From Rhodovulum euryhalinum (GTDB lineage: Bacteria; Pseudomonadota; Alphaproteobacteria; Rhodobacterales; Rhodobacteraceae), in NCBI RefSeq assembly GCF_004342445.1, contig NZ_SLWW01000005.1:62001-126000 (forward strand): a DNA stretch of 64,000 bases, written 5' to 3'. The notes under the pieces were generated by a model. That model did no database searches and was not told the origin of the DNA. It saw only the letters and a program-made list of their open reading frames with translations. Shown here in pieces: positions 19,788-29,194 of the stretch; positions within the stretch are counted from its first letter, which is position 1, and each line of letters opens with the position of its first letter. The position numbers and the translations under genes are program-made.

Positions 19788-20671
19788 GCATGGACGACAA
19801 GAAACCCCTGCCGGAGGACGAGGTCGGCACCACCGGCCACAGTTGGGATGGCATCGAGGAGTTGAACAACCCCCTGCCACGCTGGTGGCTCTGGACCTTC
19901 TATGGCTGCATCGCCTTCGCGCTGATCTACGCCGTTCTCTATCCCGCGGTGCCCCTGGTCAGCGGGGCCACGCCCGGTCTGCTGGGCTATTCGACGCGCG
20001 CGGCGGTCGTGGAGGACATCGCGGAATACGAGTCCCGGAACGCCGACCTGATCGCCAAGCTGACCGAGGTTCCGTTGGAAGTTGATGCGATCAAGGCCGA
20101 TCCGGCGCTCTACAACTATGCGGTGCAGGGCGGCGCATCCGTCTTCAACGCGTATTGCGTGCAGTGCCACGGACGCGAGGGGGGCGGTGTCCAGGCCAAC
20201 GGCTATCCGACCCTGTCGGATGACGACTGGCTCTGGGGCGGGACGATCGAGGAGATCCACTATACCGTCACGAACGGCATCCGGAACGAGGACAACCCCG
20301 ATGCCCGCTGGTCGCAGATGCCGGCCTTCGGGGCTGACGAACTGCTCTCGGAAGAGGAGATTTCGCAGGTCGTCCAGTATGTTCGGAGAATTTCCGGGCA
20401 GGAACACGATGCCGCATTGGCAAGTGCAGGGGAAACGGTGTTTCTTGATAACTGTGCTGCATGTCACATGGAGGACGGCACCGGCGACCGCTACCAGGGA
20501 GCGCCCAATCTTACGGACGCGATCTGGCTGTATGGCGGGGATGTCGAGACGCTGACCCACACGGTGACATATGCTCGGTTCGGGGTCATGCCGACCCATG
20601 CCGAGCGGTTGAGCGAAGCGGAGCGTCGGGCCGTTGCGGTCTACGTCCACCAGCTTGGCGGCGGCGAGTGA
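19784..20671 (+). CDS. ccoP: cbb3-type cytochrome c oxidase subunit III (dihaem cytochrome c)
   Basis: A 295-residue dihaem cytochrome c, the electron entry subunit of cbb3 oxidase. The conserved N-terminus TTGHSWDGIEELNNPLPRWW precedes one membrane helix (about 35-58). Haem motifs are CVQCH at 125-129 and CAACH at 224-228. ATG 19784 has AAGGAGG eight bases upstream; ATG 19790 is a possible alternative. A hairpin terminator follows the stop closely, so ccoNOQP appears to be a unit separate from ccoGHIS. Confidence 0.97.
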   Translation: MSMDDKKPLPEDEVGTTGHSWDGIEELNNPLPRWWLWTFYGCIAFALIYAVLYPAVPLVSGATPGLLGYSTRAAVVEDIAEYESRNADLIAKLTEVPLEVDAIKADPALYNYAVQGGASVFNAYCVQCHGREGGGVQANGYPTLSDDDWLWGGTIEEIHYTVTNGIRNEDNPDARWSQMPAFGADELLSEEEISQVVQYVRRISGQEHDAALASAGETVFLDNCAACHMEDGTGDRYQGAPNLTDAIWLYGGDVETLTHTVTYARFGVMPTHAERLSEAERRAVAVYVHQLGGGE

Positions 20672-21024
20672 CAAAACGGCTTCCGGGGGCCGCAAGGCCC
20701 CCGGTCGATGGCACCGGCCCCCATCCTGTTCGCGCGTTTCCACGGGGGTCGGTGTCTATCATCGCCGAACCCGTATCTCCCGTCCAGCGCGCCACCTGAG
20801 ACTGCCGTGTGCATCCGTGCACATAATTAGAACTTTTCCAGTTCTTGTTTGTCCGGGCTATCGATTCGATGCCGCCCCGGCAACCCGCCCGACCGCATGC
20901 GGCCCAAGATGTGAAGGCCCGAAGGCTTTCAATCGCCCGCCGCAAGGTTTAGCTAGTCCAGTTGCAGGGTTCCGCGTCGCGCCGCGGCCGGCCGGCTTGA
21001 CACCTGCCCGAACGGAGTGAGCCC
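20672..21024. other. non-coding gap between ccoNOQP and ccoGHIS
   Basis: This 353-base stretch holds the hairpin terminator of ccoNOQP at its left end. I find no supported gene, and no FNR-type box or convincing promoter hexamers in the rest, although ccoG must be transcribed from here or by read-through. Confidence 0.6.
20683..20704 (+). terminator. hairpin terminator of ccoNOQP
   Basis: CCGGGGGCC and GGCCCCCGG form a perfect 9-bp stem closed by a GCAA tetraloop, 11 bases after the ccoP stop. There is no T-run behind it. Confidence 0.65.
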
Positions 21025-22458
21025 GTGAGCTCGACAGATCAGACCCCCGACCGCCTCTACACCGCCCGTGAACCGATCTTTCCGCGGCGGGTCTCGGGCA
21101 AGTTCCGCACCATAAGGTGGTGGCTTCTGGCCATCTGCCTGGGCATCTATTACCTGCTGCCCTGGATTCGCTGGGACCGGGGGCCGAACCTGCCCGACCA
21201 GGCGGTGCTGATCGACCTTGCCAACCGGCGCTTCTTCTTCTTCTGGATCGAGATCTGGCCGCACGAGTTCTATTTCGTCGCGGGCCTGCTGATCATGGCC
21301 GGGCTGGGGCTCTTCCTGTTCACCTCGGCGCTGGGGCGGGTCTGGTGCGGCTATTTCTGCCCGCAGACCGTCTGGACCGATCTGTTCATCCTTACCGAGC
21401 GCTGGATCGAGGGCGACCGGAACAAGCGGGTCAAGCTGTGGAACGCGAAGTGGGATTTCCACAAGACGCGCCTGCGGCTGACCAAGTGGACGCTCTGGCT
21501 GGCGATCTCGGTGGCCACGGGCGGGGCCTGGGTGTTCTACTTCGCCGATGCGCCGACGCTGTTGTGGAACCTGTTCACGCTGCAGGCCCATCCGGTGGCT
21601 TATTCCACGATCCTGGTGCTGACGCTGACCACGCTGATCCTGGGCGGATTCATGCGCGAACAGGTCTGCATCTACATGTGCCCCTGGCCGCGCATCCAGG
21701 CTGCGATGATGGACGAGGACACGATCACCATCGGCTACCGCGACTGGCGGGGCGAGCCGCGCGGCAAGCACCGCAAGGCCGAGGGCGCCGAAGCGCTGGG
21801 GGATTGCATAGACTGCTTTGCCTGTGTGAACGTCTGTCCCATGGGCATCGACATCCGCGACGGCCAGCAACTGGCCTGCATCACCTGCGGGCTGTGCATC
21901 GATGCCTGCGACGAGGTGATGGAGAAGATCGGCAAGCCGCGCGGCCTGATCGACTACATGGCGCTGTCCGACGAGACGCGGGAACGCGCGGGCGCCGCAC
22001 CCCGGTCGATCTGGACCCATGTGTTCCGGGTGCGCACGATCCTTTACACCGCGCTCTGGTCGGCGGTGGGCGTCGGGCTTGTCGTGGCGCTGTTCATCCG
22101 TTCCGAGATCGACATGACGGTGTCACCGATCCGCAACCCGATCTTCGTCACCCTGTCGGACGGCTCGATCCGCAACTCGTATGAGGTGCGGGTGCGCAAC
22201 ATGCATGGCGAGGCGCGCGACTTCGCGATCAGCGTCACGCCCGATGACATCTTCAAGCTGGAGGTCGAGGGCGCCGAAAGCGGGGTCTTCACCGTCCCGC
22301 CCGACGCGACCGAGCTCAAGCGCGTCTATGTCGTCGCGCCGCCCGGCACCGATCCTGCCGAGGCCCAGAGCACCGGGCTGCGGCTCTGGCTCAAGGATAT
22401 CGCGGCGGATGAGCAGGCCTTTACCGACACGGTCTTCAACGGGAAATCGCTGCGATGA
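21025..22458 (+). CDS. ccoG: cytochrome c oxidase accessory protein CcoG (RdxA/FixG)
   Basis: A 477-residue membrane protein with iron-sulfur clusters. CcoG has been linked to copper(II) reduction during cbb3 oxidase assembly. Several membrane helices precede CGYFCPQTVW, and the ferredoxin-like double motif follows (CIDCFACVNVCP and CITCGLCIDACD). A C-terminal immunoglobulin-like periplasmic domain covers about 360-477. The start is GTG 21025, with ACGGAG about nine bases upstream. It is the first gene of ccoGHIS, and its stop overlaps ccoH by four bases. Confidence 0.95.
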   Translation: MSSTDQTPDRLYTAREPIFPRRVSGKFRTIRWWLLAICLGIYYLLPWIRWDRGPNLPDQAVLIDLANRRFFFFWIEIWPHEFYFVAGLLIMAGLGLFLFTSALGRVWCGYFCPQTVWTDLFILTERWIEGDRNKRVKLWNAKWDFHKTRLRLTKWTLWLAISVATGGAWVFYFADAPTLLWNLFTLQAHPVAYSTILVLTLTTLILGGFMREQVCIYMCPWPRIQAAMMDEDTITIGYRDWRGEPRGKHRKAEGAEALGDCIDCFACVNVCPMGIDIRDGQQLACITCGLCIDACDEVMEKIGKPRGLIDYMALSDETRERAGAAPRSIWTHVFRVRTILYTALWSAVGVGLVVALFIRSEIDMTVSPIRNPIFVTLSDGSIRNSYEVRVRNMHGEARDFAISVTPDDIFKLEVEGAESGVFTVPPDATELKRVYVVAPPGTDPAEAQSTGLRLWLKDIAADEQAFTDTVFNGKSLR

Positions 22459-22919
22459 GTGAACGGGAACTGACCGGCCGAACGGTTCTGATCATCGTCG
22501 TTTCCGCCTTTGCGGTGGTGATCGGCGTGAATCTCCTGCTCGCCTTCCAGGCCGTCCATACCTTCCCCGGTCTCGAGGTCGACAACTCCTACGTGGCAAG
22601 CCAGGAGTTCGACGCCGCCCGTGATGCGCAAGAGGCGCTGGGGTGGACCGCGGCGGCCGATTACGACAGCGTGGCCGGCCTGTTCGTGGTGCGCGTGACC
22701 GGCCGGGACGGTCTGCCGGTCAAGGTGTCCGAGATCGCGGTGACGATCGGCCGGGCCACCAGCAAGCGCGACGACCACACGCCCGCGATGGAGTATTTCG
22801 GGGGCAGCTATTCGGCCCCGGTCGCGCTTGGTCCCGGCTACTGGACCGTACGGTTCGAGGCGCGGGCCGAAGATGGCACGCCGTTCCGCCAGCGGCTGCA
22901 GCTTTTCGTAAGGGGCTAG
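22455..22919 (+). CDS. ccoH: FixH/CcoH family protein
   Basis: A 154-residue protein with one N-terminal membrane helix (about 10-32) and a periplasmic beta-rich domain, as in FixH/CcoH. It is required for assembly or stability of cbb3 oxidase and is thought to work with the copper pump CcoI. It overlaps ccoG by four bases and ends three bases before ccoI, so it is tightly coupled. Confidence 0.92.
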   Translation: MSERELTGRTVLIIVVSAFAVVIGVNLLLAFQAVHTFPGLEVDNSYVASQEFDAARDAQEALGWTAAADYDSVAGLFVVRVTGRDGLPVKVSEIAVTIGRATSKRDDHTPAMEYFGGSYSAPVALGPGYWTVRFEARAEDGTPFRQRLQLFVRG

Positions 22920-22922
22920 GGG

Positions 22923-25115
22923 ATGGGCGCGGCGCTTCAGTCCCGGCCCGCAGCCTGTCCGGCCTGCGCCGTTGCCCCCTCAGCCGAAAGGCTGGCCGAG
23001 GCGGTGGCGCCAAAGGAGGCACGGCTGTTCCTGTCGCTGCCCACGATCCATTGCGCAGGCTGCATCTCGGCCGTCGAACGGGCGCTGAACGCCACCCCCG
23101 GCGTGCGCGCGGCGCGGGTGAACCTGACGCTGAAGCGTGTCGCGGTCGAGGCCGATCCGGACGTCACCGCCGACGGCCTGATCCGCGTGCTGGACGGCAT
23201 CGGCTACGAGGCGCACGAACTGGACGCGGGCGTGATCGCGGCGACCGCGACCGACAAGGCGGGCCGCGATCTGTTGATGCGGATCGCCGTGTCGGGCTTT
23301 GCGATGATGAACGTGATGCTGTTGTCGGTCGCGGTCTGGTCGGGGGCCACGGACTTCACCCGCGACATGTTCCACTGGATCTCCGCGATGATCGCGCTGC
23401 CGACCATCGCCTTTGCGGCGCAGCCCTTCTTTCGCAATGCGGCCAGGGTGCTGCGGCATGGCCGGCTGAACATGGATGTGCCGATCTCGCTGGCGATCCT
23501 TCTGGCGGCCGGCATGTCGCTATACGAAACCGCGCAGCATGGGCCGCATGCCTATTTCGATGCGGCGTTGTCGCTCACCTTCTTCCTGTTGGCGGGGCGC
23601 TATCTCGACCACCGCACCCGGGCGGTGGCGCGCTCCGCCGCCGAGGAACTGGCCGCGCTCGAGGTTCCGCGCGCGATCCGGCTGCGCGCTGACGGCACCG
23701 AGGAGATCGTTCCCATCGCCGGGATCGCGGTGGGCGACACGGTGCGGGTCAAGCCCGGCGCGCGGGTTCCCGTCGACGGTGTGATCGCCGAGGGCCGGTC
23801 CGAGATCGACCGCTCGTTGCTGACGGGCGAGACGCTGCCGGCCTTCGCGGGGCCGGGCATGGCGTTGAGCGCGGGCGAGGTGAACCTGACCGGGCCGCTG
23901 GCCGTCACCGTGACCGCGGCGGGCGAGGATAGTTCGCTGCACCGGATGGCCGACCTGGTCGCCGTCGCCGAAAGCGCAAGGAACCGCTATACCTCGCTCG
24001 CCGATCGCGCCGCGCGCATCTATGCGCCGGGGGTGCACCTGCTGGCTTTGGCGGCCTTCTTGGCGTGGCTGTGGATCTCGGGCGGCGACATTCGGCTGGC
24101 GCTGAACATCGCGGTGGCGGTGCTGATCATCACCTGTCCCTGCGCGCTTGGCCTCGCCGTGCCCGCGGTGACCACCGCCGCGTCGGGGCGGCTGTTCAAG
24201 CGCGGGATGCTGATCAAGGACGGCACCGCGCTGGAACGCCTGGCCGAGGTCGACACCGTGATCTTCGACAAGACCGGCACGCTGACGCTGGGCATGCCCG
24301 AGTCCACCAATCTGGGCGAGCATGCCCGCGGCGACCTGGAAATCGCGCTGGCGCTGGCCGAGGGGTCGGGCCACCCGCTGGCCCGCGCGCTGGCCGAAGG
24401 CGCGCGCAAGGCCGGTCTGGTTCCTGCGCGGCTGTCCGAGATCCGCGAGGTGCCCGGATACGGGGTCGAGGGGCAACTGGGCGGCGAGACGGTGCGGTTC
24501 GGCCGCGCGGCCTGGGTGGGCGCCGAGGCGGGGGACCAGACGGCGGCCTGGCTGCGCGTCGGCCAGAACCCGGCCGTCGCCTTCACCTTCGCCGACCGGC
24601 TGCGGCCGGGGGCGGAGGAGGCCATAGCCCGGCTGCGGGCGCAGGGTCTGGATGTCCGGATGGTCTCGGGCGACGCGCCCGCGCCGGTCGCCGATCTTGC
24701 GGCGCGGCTGGGGATCGCGGACTGGACGGCCGAGGCGCTTCCCGGTGACAAGGCGGCGCTGGTGCAGGCGCTGGGGGACCGGGGCGCCAGGGTGCTGATG
24801 GTGGGCGACGGGCTGAACGACACCGCCGCGCTGGCCGCGGCGCATGTGTCGATCTCGCCCGCGACCGCGCTCGACGCGGCCCGAGTCGCGTCCGACATCG
24901 TGCTGTTGGGCACCGATCTCGCGCCGCTGGGCGAGGCGGTGAGAACCGCCCGCAAGGCGGTGCGCCGGATCAACGAGAATTTCGCGATCTCGGCGGTCTA
25001 CAACCTGGTCGCCGTTCCGGTTGCACTGCTCGGTTTTGCCACGCCGCTGGCCGCGGCGCTGGCAATGTCGGCCTCGTCGATCACCGTGTCGCTCAACGCG
25101 CTGCGGCTGAGGTAA
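22923..25115 (+). CDS. ccoI: copper-transporting P1B-type ATPase CcoI (FixI)
   Basis: A 730-residue P-type ATPase that exports copper for insertion into the cbb3 oxidase rather than for tolerance. The N-terminal metal-binding domain has HCAGC (Cys44, Cys47), preceded by a second cysteine pair, CPAC, at 12-15. The membrane copper site is Cys405-Pro-Cys407, the phosphorylated residue Asp449 lies in DKTGTLTLG, and the hinge is GDGLND at 628-633. Context between ccoH and ccoS decides the CcoI assignment over CopA. Confidence 0.96.
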   Translation: MGAALQSRPAACPACAVAPSAERLAEAVAPKEARLFLSLPTIHCAGCISAVERALNATPGVRAARVNLTLKRVAVEADPDVTADGLIRVLDGIGYEAHELDAGVIAATATDKAGRDLLMRIAVSGFAMMNVMLLSVAVWSGATDFTRDMFHWISAMIALPTIAFAAQPFFRNAARVLRHGRLNMDVPISLAILLAAGMSLYETAQHGPHAYFDAALSLTFFLLAGRYLDHRTRAVARSAAEELAALEVPRAIRLRADGTEEIVPIAGIAVGDTVRVKPGARVPVDGVIAEGRSEIDRSLLTGETLPAFAGPGMALSAGEVNLTGPLAVTVTAAGEDSSLHRMADLVAVAESARNRYTSLADRAARIYAPGVHLLALAAFLAWLWISGGDIRLALNIAVAVLIITCPCALGLAVPAVTTAASGRLFKRGMLIKDGTALERLAEVDTVIFDKTGTLTLGMPESTNLGEHARGDLEIALALAEGSGHPLARALAEGARKAGLVPARLSEIREVPGYGVEGQLGGETVRFGRAAWVGAEAGDQTAAWLRVGQNPAVAFTFADRLRPGAEEAIARLRAQGLDVRMVSGDAPAPVADLAARLGIADWTAEALPGDKAALVQALGDRGARVLMVGDGLNDTAALAAAHVSISPATALDAARVASDIVLLGTDLAPLGEAVRTARKAVRRINENFAISAVYNLVAVPVALLGFATPLAAALAMSASSITVSLNALRLR

Positions 25116-25120
25116 GGGCC

Positions 25121-25279
25121 ATGGAGGTGCTCGCCTTCCTCATCCCGATTGCGCTGTTCCTGGGGGGGCTGGGGCTTGCGGCCTTTTTCTGGGCGCTGAG
25201 ATCCCGGCAGTTCGACGACCCCGAGGGCGATTCCCGGCGTATCCTGACCGACGACTGGGACGATCAGCCGAAACCGTAA
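25121..25279 (+). CDS. ccoS: cbb3-type oxidase assembly protein CcoS
   Basis: A 52-residue protein with one membrane helix at its N-terminus (residues 3-28, LAFLIPIALFLGGLGLAAFF) followed by the family signature RSRQFDDPEGDSRRIL. CcoS is needed for cofactor insertion into cbb3 oxidase. ATG 25121 lies five bases after ccoI, behind GGTAAGGG. It closes the ccoGHIS operon and is convergent with the carboxypeptidase gene. Confidence 0.93.
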   Translation: MEVLAFLIPIALFLGGLGLAAFFWALRSRQFDDPEGDSRRILTDDWDDQPKP

Positions 25280-25301
25280 GGGCGGATCGCCCGTCGCCTG
25301 T

Positions 25302-26795
25302 TCACGAGCGCGGGCCGATCGTCATGCACTCGGTGCCGTGGGATTGCAGCCGCCGGCAGGCGAGTGCGGCCTCATCTTCGGTCATGCCGATGAAATGCGC
25401 CTCGAAGCCGCGCGGACCCTGGACCACCTTGCGCAATGCGCTGTCCAGCGTGCCCAGTTCCTGTAACGCGGTCTGCAAGAGAACCTGCTCGGCCTTGTAC
25501 TGCGAGCCGTAGCGGCCGACGTTGATACCCCAGTAGCGGCCGCCCGAGGATGACAGGCGCGTGACGATCTCTTGCCCGGTCTCGGCCGGGGCGCTGCGAA
25601 CCGCAGGCTTGGGCGCGGGGGCCGCATTGGCGACGGCTGCGACCTGCATGTGTTCGGGGCGCGGGCGCGGGGTTACCGTGGGCATGGCAGCGGCCGGGGG
25701 CTGGGGGGGCTGGGGCGTGGTCGCTGCGCTGGCCGAGGCGGCAAGTTCGACCTGTGCCGCCTCAAGCGCGTTTTCCACGCTTTCCGTGACGGCGGCAAGC
25801 AACGCGGCGGGCGGCTGCACGGCCGGTTCCGCGCCCGGCCGCCGTGCGGGGCGCGGCGACGCCTTGATCTGCATAGAGACGCGGATCGTCTTGGCAGCGG
25901 TGCCGGGAATCGCTGTCCCGGTCGAGGCCTCGGCCACGTAGACGGGTCTCTGGGGCTTGCGGACCGCGACGCGGGTCGGCGCCTTGCGGAAGCCGAAGTC
26001 GAGCAGTTCCGCCACCTTGGCGTTGCGCACGGCCGTCGAGGTGCCGCCGAACACCGTCGCGATGATCCGTTCGCTGCCGCGTTCGGCCGACGCCACCAGA
26101 TTGAAGCCAGCCGCGCGCGTGTAGCCGGTCTTGATGCCGTCGGCGCCGCGATAGCTCGCCAGGAACCTCCGGTTGGTGTTCGACACGGTGCGACCGCCCG
26201 CATCCGCCGTCTGTCGCGAGAACAGGTTGTAGTATTGCGGGTAGTCGTAGAACAGGTGGCGGCCAAGGGTGGTCATGTCCCGCGCCGTCGAAAGATGCCC
26301 CTCTTCGGTCAGGCCATGGGCGTTCCGGAACGTCGTGCGCGTCATGCCCAGCGCCTTGGCGGTGCGGTTCATCCGCCGGGCAAAGGCGGCTTCGGACCCT
26401 CCTACCGCCTCGGCCAATGCCGTGGCCGCGTCGTTGGCCGATTTCACGGCGGCGCCGCGGATCAGGTGGCGCAACTTGATTTTCTGGCCAGGCCTCAGGC
26501 CCAGCTTGGACGGCGGCTCGGCCGCTGCCTTCTTGGAGACGGTCACGTAGTCATCAAGCCCGATCTCGCCATGCTCGATCGCCTCGAAGACGATATAGAG
26601 CGTCATCATCTTGGTCAGCGAGGCCGGGTGCAGGCGCGTATCGGCGTTCTGCGCATGCAGCACCTCGCCCGACCGGGCATCGACAACGATCGCCGCGAAG
26701 GGGGCGGCGCGAACCCCCGAGGTCATGAACGCCATCATGACCGCGATCATGGATATGAATAGTACGCGCCGGACGTACTGCCCCGAACGTTCCAC
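25302..26795 (-). CDS. D-alanyl-D-alanine carboxypeptidase with SPOR domain
   Basis: A 497-residue periplasmic penicillin-binding protein of peptidase family S11, trimming the terminal D-alanine of peptidoglycan stem peptides. A signal peptide spans about 1-30. The active-site triad motifs are SLTK (Ser59, Lys62), SAND and KTGYT. A Pro/Ala-rich linker (about 315-410) leads to a C-terminal SPOR domain, which binds glycan stripped of stem peptides and suggests a septal role. GTG 26795 is preferred (AGGCAGG upstream, clean signal peptide); GTG 26870 and ATG 26750 are alternatives. Confidence 0.92.
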   Translation of the reverse strand: MERSGQYVRRVLFISMIAVMMAFMTSGVRAAPFAAIVVDARSGEVLHAQNADTRLHPASLTKMMTLYIVFEAIEHGEIGLDDYVTVSKKAAAEPPSKLGLRPGQKIKLRHLIRGAAVKSANDAATALAEAVGGSEAAFARRMNRTAKALGMTRTTFRNAHGLTEEGHLSTARDMTTLGRHLFYDYPQYYNLFSRQTADAGGRTVSNTNRRFLASYRGADGIKTGYTRAAGFNLVASAERGSERIIATVFGGTSTAVRNAKVAELLDFGFRKAPTRVAVRKPQRPVYVAEASTGTAIPGTAAKTIRVSMQIKASPRPARRPGAEPAVQPPAALLAAVTESVENALEAAQVELAASASAATTPQPPQPPAAAMPTVTPRPRPEHMQVAAVANAAPAPKPAVRSAPAETGQEIVTRLSSSGGRYWGINVGRYGSQYKAEQVLLQTALQELGTLDSALRKVVQGPRGFEAHFIGMTEDEAALACRRLQSHGTECMTIGPRS

Positions 26796-26975
26796 GGCAC
26801 CTGCCTTTTCACTGCCTCTCGTCGCCCGGTTTTTGAAGATGGGCGATCGTTTTCGAGCCGAGCGTAGCACAGCCTGCAGGGCGGGAAAACACCCCGATTA
26901 TGGGGAGTTTTGCAGTGAAACGAAGGTTAACCGAGATATCGCGTCCTGGCCTTCCCAGACAACAAATCCTGCGAT

Positions 26976-27683
26976 TCAGGCCCCGTCGAGCGAGGCGATC
27001 AGCGCGGGCAAATCGCCGAGGTGTTGCAGTTCGGCAAAACGTGCGTGGTGCCGTGGCGGTTCGGCATGCTCCAGCTCCCAAGTCAGGTCATGGGGCACGA
27101 AAACGCCCCAGGCGCCGGCCTCGATCGCGGGGATCACGTCGGATCTCAGCGAGTTGCCCACCATCATCGCCCGCTCTGCGCCCTCGCCATGGCGGGCGAA
27201 GATCGCGCCGTAGCGCGGGGCGGTCTTGTCGGACACGATCTCGACTCCATCGAACACCTCGCCCAGGCCCGACTGGGCCAGCTTGCGTTCCTGATCCAGC
27301 AGATCGCCCTTGGTGATCAGCAGGATACGGTAATCAGCGGCCAGCGCCTCGACCGCCTCACGCGCCTGGGGCATCAACTCGATCGGGTGGCGCAGCATCT
27401 CCTGGCCTGCCGCCAGCAAGTCGCGGATCACGCTGGCGGGCACACGCTCTTCGGTCACGTCGATCGCGGTCTCGATCATCGACAGGACGAATCCCTTGAT
27501 GCCGAATCCGTACTGCCCGAGGTTCCGCCGCTCGGCCTCGAGCAGGCGCTCCATCAGGTGGTCGGGATCGGCGAATTCGGCCAACAGGTCGGCGAATCGC
27601 GCCTGGGTCATGCGGAAAAACCGCTCGTTCTGCCACAGCGTGTCGTCGGCATCGAAGCCGATGGTGGTGATCGTCCCGGCCAT
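26976..27683 (-). CDS. HAD family hydrolase
   Basis: A 235-residue haloacid dehalogenase-type hydrolase, probably a phosphatase. Motif I is DADDTLW (nucleophile Asp and acid/base Asp), motif II/III is LLITKGDL with the conserved Lys, and motif IV is [11 protein letters not shown] helical cap lies between motif I and motif II (about 20-100). ATG 27683 directly opens the first strand; the open frame runs on upstream but only as a shadow of clpS. It is divergent from clpS. The substrate is unknown. Confidence 0.9.
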   Translation of the reverse strand: MAGTITTIGFDADDTLWQNERFFRMTQARFADLLAEFADPDHLMERLLEAERRNLGQYGFGIKGFVLSMIETAIDVTEERVPASVIRDLLAAGQEMLRHPIELMPQAREAVEALAADYRILLITKGDLLDQERKLAQSGLGEVFDGVEIVSDKTAPRYGAIFARHGEGAERAMMVGNSLRSDVIPAIEAGAWGVFVPHDLTWELEHAEPPRHHARFAELQHLGDLPALIASLDGA

Positions 27684-27785
27684 GACGCCTGTCTCCGTCC
27701 CGCTCGGCCCTTTCCAGAAGGGCCGGACCGCATATATAAAGGCGGTCGAGCCGAACACCACCCGAATTGCCGGAGACGGGCAGCC

Positions 27786-28127
27786 GTGACCACCGACCCT
27801 CGCATGATGGCCGACAAGCGCGACGACCCCGCGGACGAAACCGGGGTCATCACCAAGACCAAGCCCAAGACCCAGCGGCCGCCGCTTTACAAGGTGCTGC
27901 TGTTGAACGACGACTACACGCCGATGGAATTCGTCGTGCACGTGCTGGAACGATTCTTCGGGATGACCCATGCGCAGGCCTTCGAACTGATGCTGGTCGT
28001 CCACAAGAAGGGGGTTGCCGTGGTGGGCGTGTTCAGCTTCGAGGTGGCCGAGACCAAGGTGGCGCAGGTGATGGATTTCGCCCGCCGTCACCAGCACCCG
28101 CTGCAATGCACCATGGAAAAGGAATAG
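27786..28127 (+). CDS. clpS: ATP-dependent Clp protease adaptor ClpS
   Basis: A 113-residue adaptor that delivers N-degron substrates to ClpAP. A disordered N-terminal tail (residues 1-37) precedes the core, which has [16 protein letters not shown] with the Asn-Asp pair that binds the substrate amino group, and [10 protein letters not shown] with its conserved His. GTG 27786 follows GGAGACGGG at good spacing; ATG 27804 or 27807 would give a shorter tail. It is followed after 16 bases by the methyltransferase gene. Confidence 0.94.
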   Translation: MTTDPRMMADKRDDPADETGVITKTKPKTQRPPLYKVLLLNDDYTPMEFVVHVLERFFGMTHAQAFELMLVVHKKGVAVVGVFSFEVAETKVAQVMDFARRHQHPLQCTMEKE

Positions 28128-28143
28128 GGCCCCGCGCCCGCCC

Positions 28144-29154
28144 ATGTCCGACAGCCGTCTGACCCTTGCGCTGGAAAGCGGCGCGGTTGCGTCGCCCGAA
28201 ACCGGCAGGATAGCCGTTTTCGGCCCCGGGTCGGCTGCGGATCTGTCCGCGTTGCCGAAGGAGCGGGTGCAGATCGTGCAGGGCTTTGCGCCCGATCACG
28301 ACGCCTGGGTGCGGCGGGGCTGGGATGTGGCGGTCGCGCCGTCGGGCGATTTCGCCGCGGCTGTGCTGGTCGTGCCGCGGGCCAAGGCGCTGGCGCGGGC
28401 CTGGATGGCCGAGGCGCTGGCGCTGACCGGGGGCGGCCCGGTGATCGTCGACGGCGAAAAGACCGACGGGGTGGACAGTCTCCTGAAGGCCTGCCGGGGG
28501 CAGGGGGCCGATGTCTCGGCACCCTTCGCCAAGGCCCATGGCAAGGTCTTCACCGTGACGGCGGACCCCGGTGCCTTTGCCGGCTGGCGCCCGGGCGAGG
28601 GGGCGCTGATCGCGGGGCGCTACCACACCGCGCCGGGCGTGTTCTCGGCCGACGGGATCGACCGGGGCTCGGCACTGCTGCTGGCGGCGCTGCCCGCGAA
28701 ACTGAAGGGCCGCGTCGCGGATCTGGGCGCGGGCTGGGGCTATCTCGCGGGCGAGACGCTGGCCGCCCATCCGGAGATCGCCGAGATGCACCTGGTCGAG
28801 GCCGATCACGCCGCGCTGACCTGCGCCCGGGCCAACGTCACCGACCCGCGCGCCCGGTTTCACTGGGCAGACGCCACGACCTTTGCGTCCGGTACGCCGT
28901 TCGACATCGTGCTGGCAAATCCGCCCTTCCACGCCTCGCGCGCGGCCGATCCCGGGCTTGGCCGCAGCTTTCTTGCCGCCGCGGCCCGACTGCTTGCCCC
29001 GCATGGGCAGGCCTTTGTCGTCGCGAACCGCCACCTGCCCTATGAACGTGACCTCGCGGCTCTCTTCACCGAAATCCACGAGATCGGCGGCGATACGGGG
29101 TTCAAGGTTCTGCATGGCCAAAGGCCCCGGCGCTCCGCTCGCAGCGGGCGGTGA
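28144..29154 (+). CDS. RsmC-like class I SAM-dependent methyltransferase
   Basis: A 336-residue protein with two methyltransferase-like halves, as in RsmC, which methylates N2 of G1207 in 16S rRNA. The C-terminal half carries the SAM motif VADLGAGWGYLAGE and the catalytic NPPFH motif typical of nucleotide N-methyltransferases. The N-terminal half (1-165) lacks both and is probably structural, as in the family. It starts 16 bases after clpS and may share its transcript. Confidence 0.85.
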   Translation: MSDSRLTLALESGAVASPETGRIAVFGPGSAADLSALPKERVQIVQGFAPDHDAWVRRGWDVAVAPSGDFAAAVLVVPRAKALARAWMAEALALTGGGPVIVDGEKTDGVDSLLKACRGQGADVSAPFAKAHGKVFTVTADPGAFAGWRPGEGALIAGRYHTAPGVFSADGIDRGSALLLAALPAKLKGRVADLGAGWGYLAGETLAAHPEIAEMHLVEADHAALTCARANVTDPRARFHWADATTFASGTPFDIVLANPPFHASRAADPGLGRSFLAAAARLLAPHGQAFVVANRHLPYERDLAALFTEIHEIGGDTGFKVLHGQRPRRSARSGR

Positions 29155-29194
29155 AATCGCCTAACTTGGGCGCCCGAATCAGGAGACGCGTCGA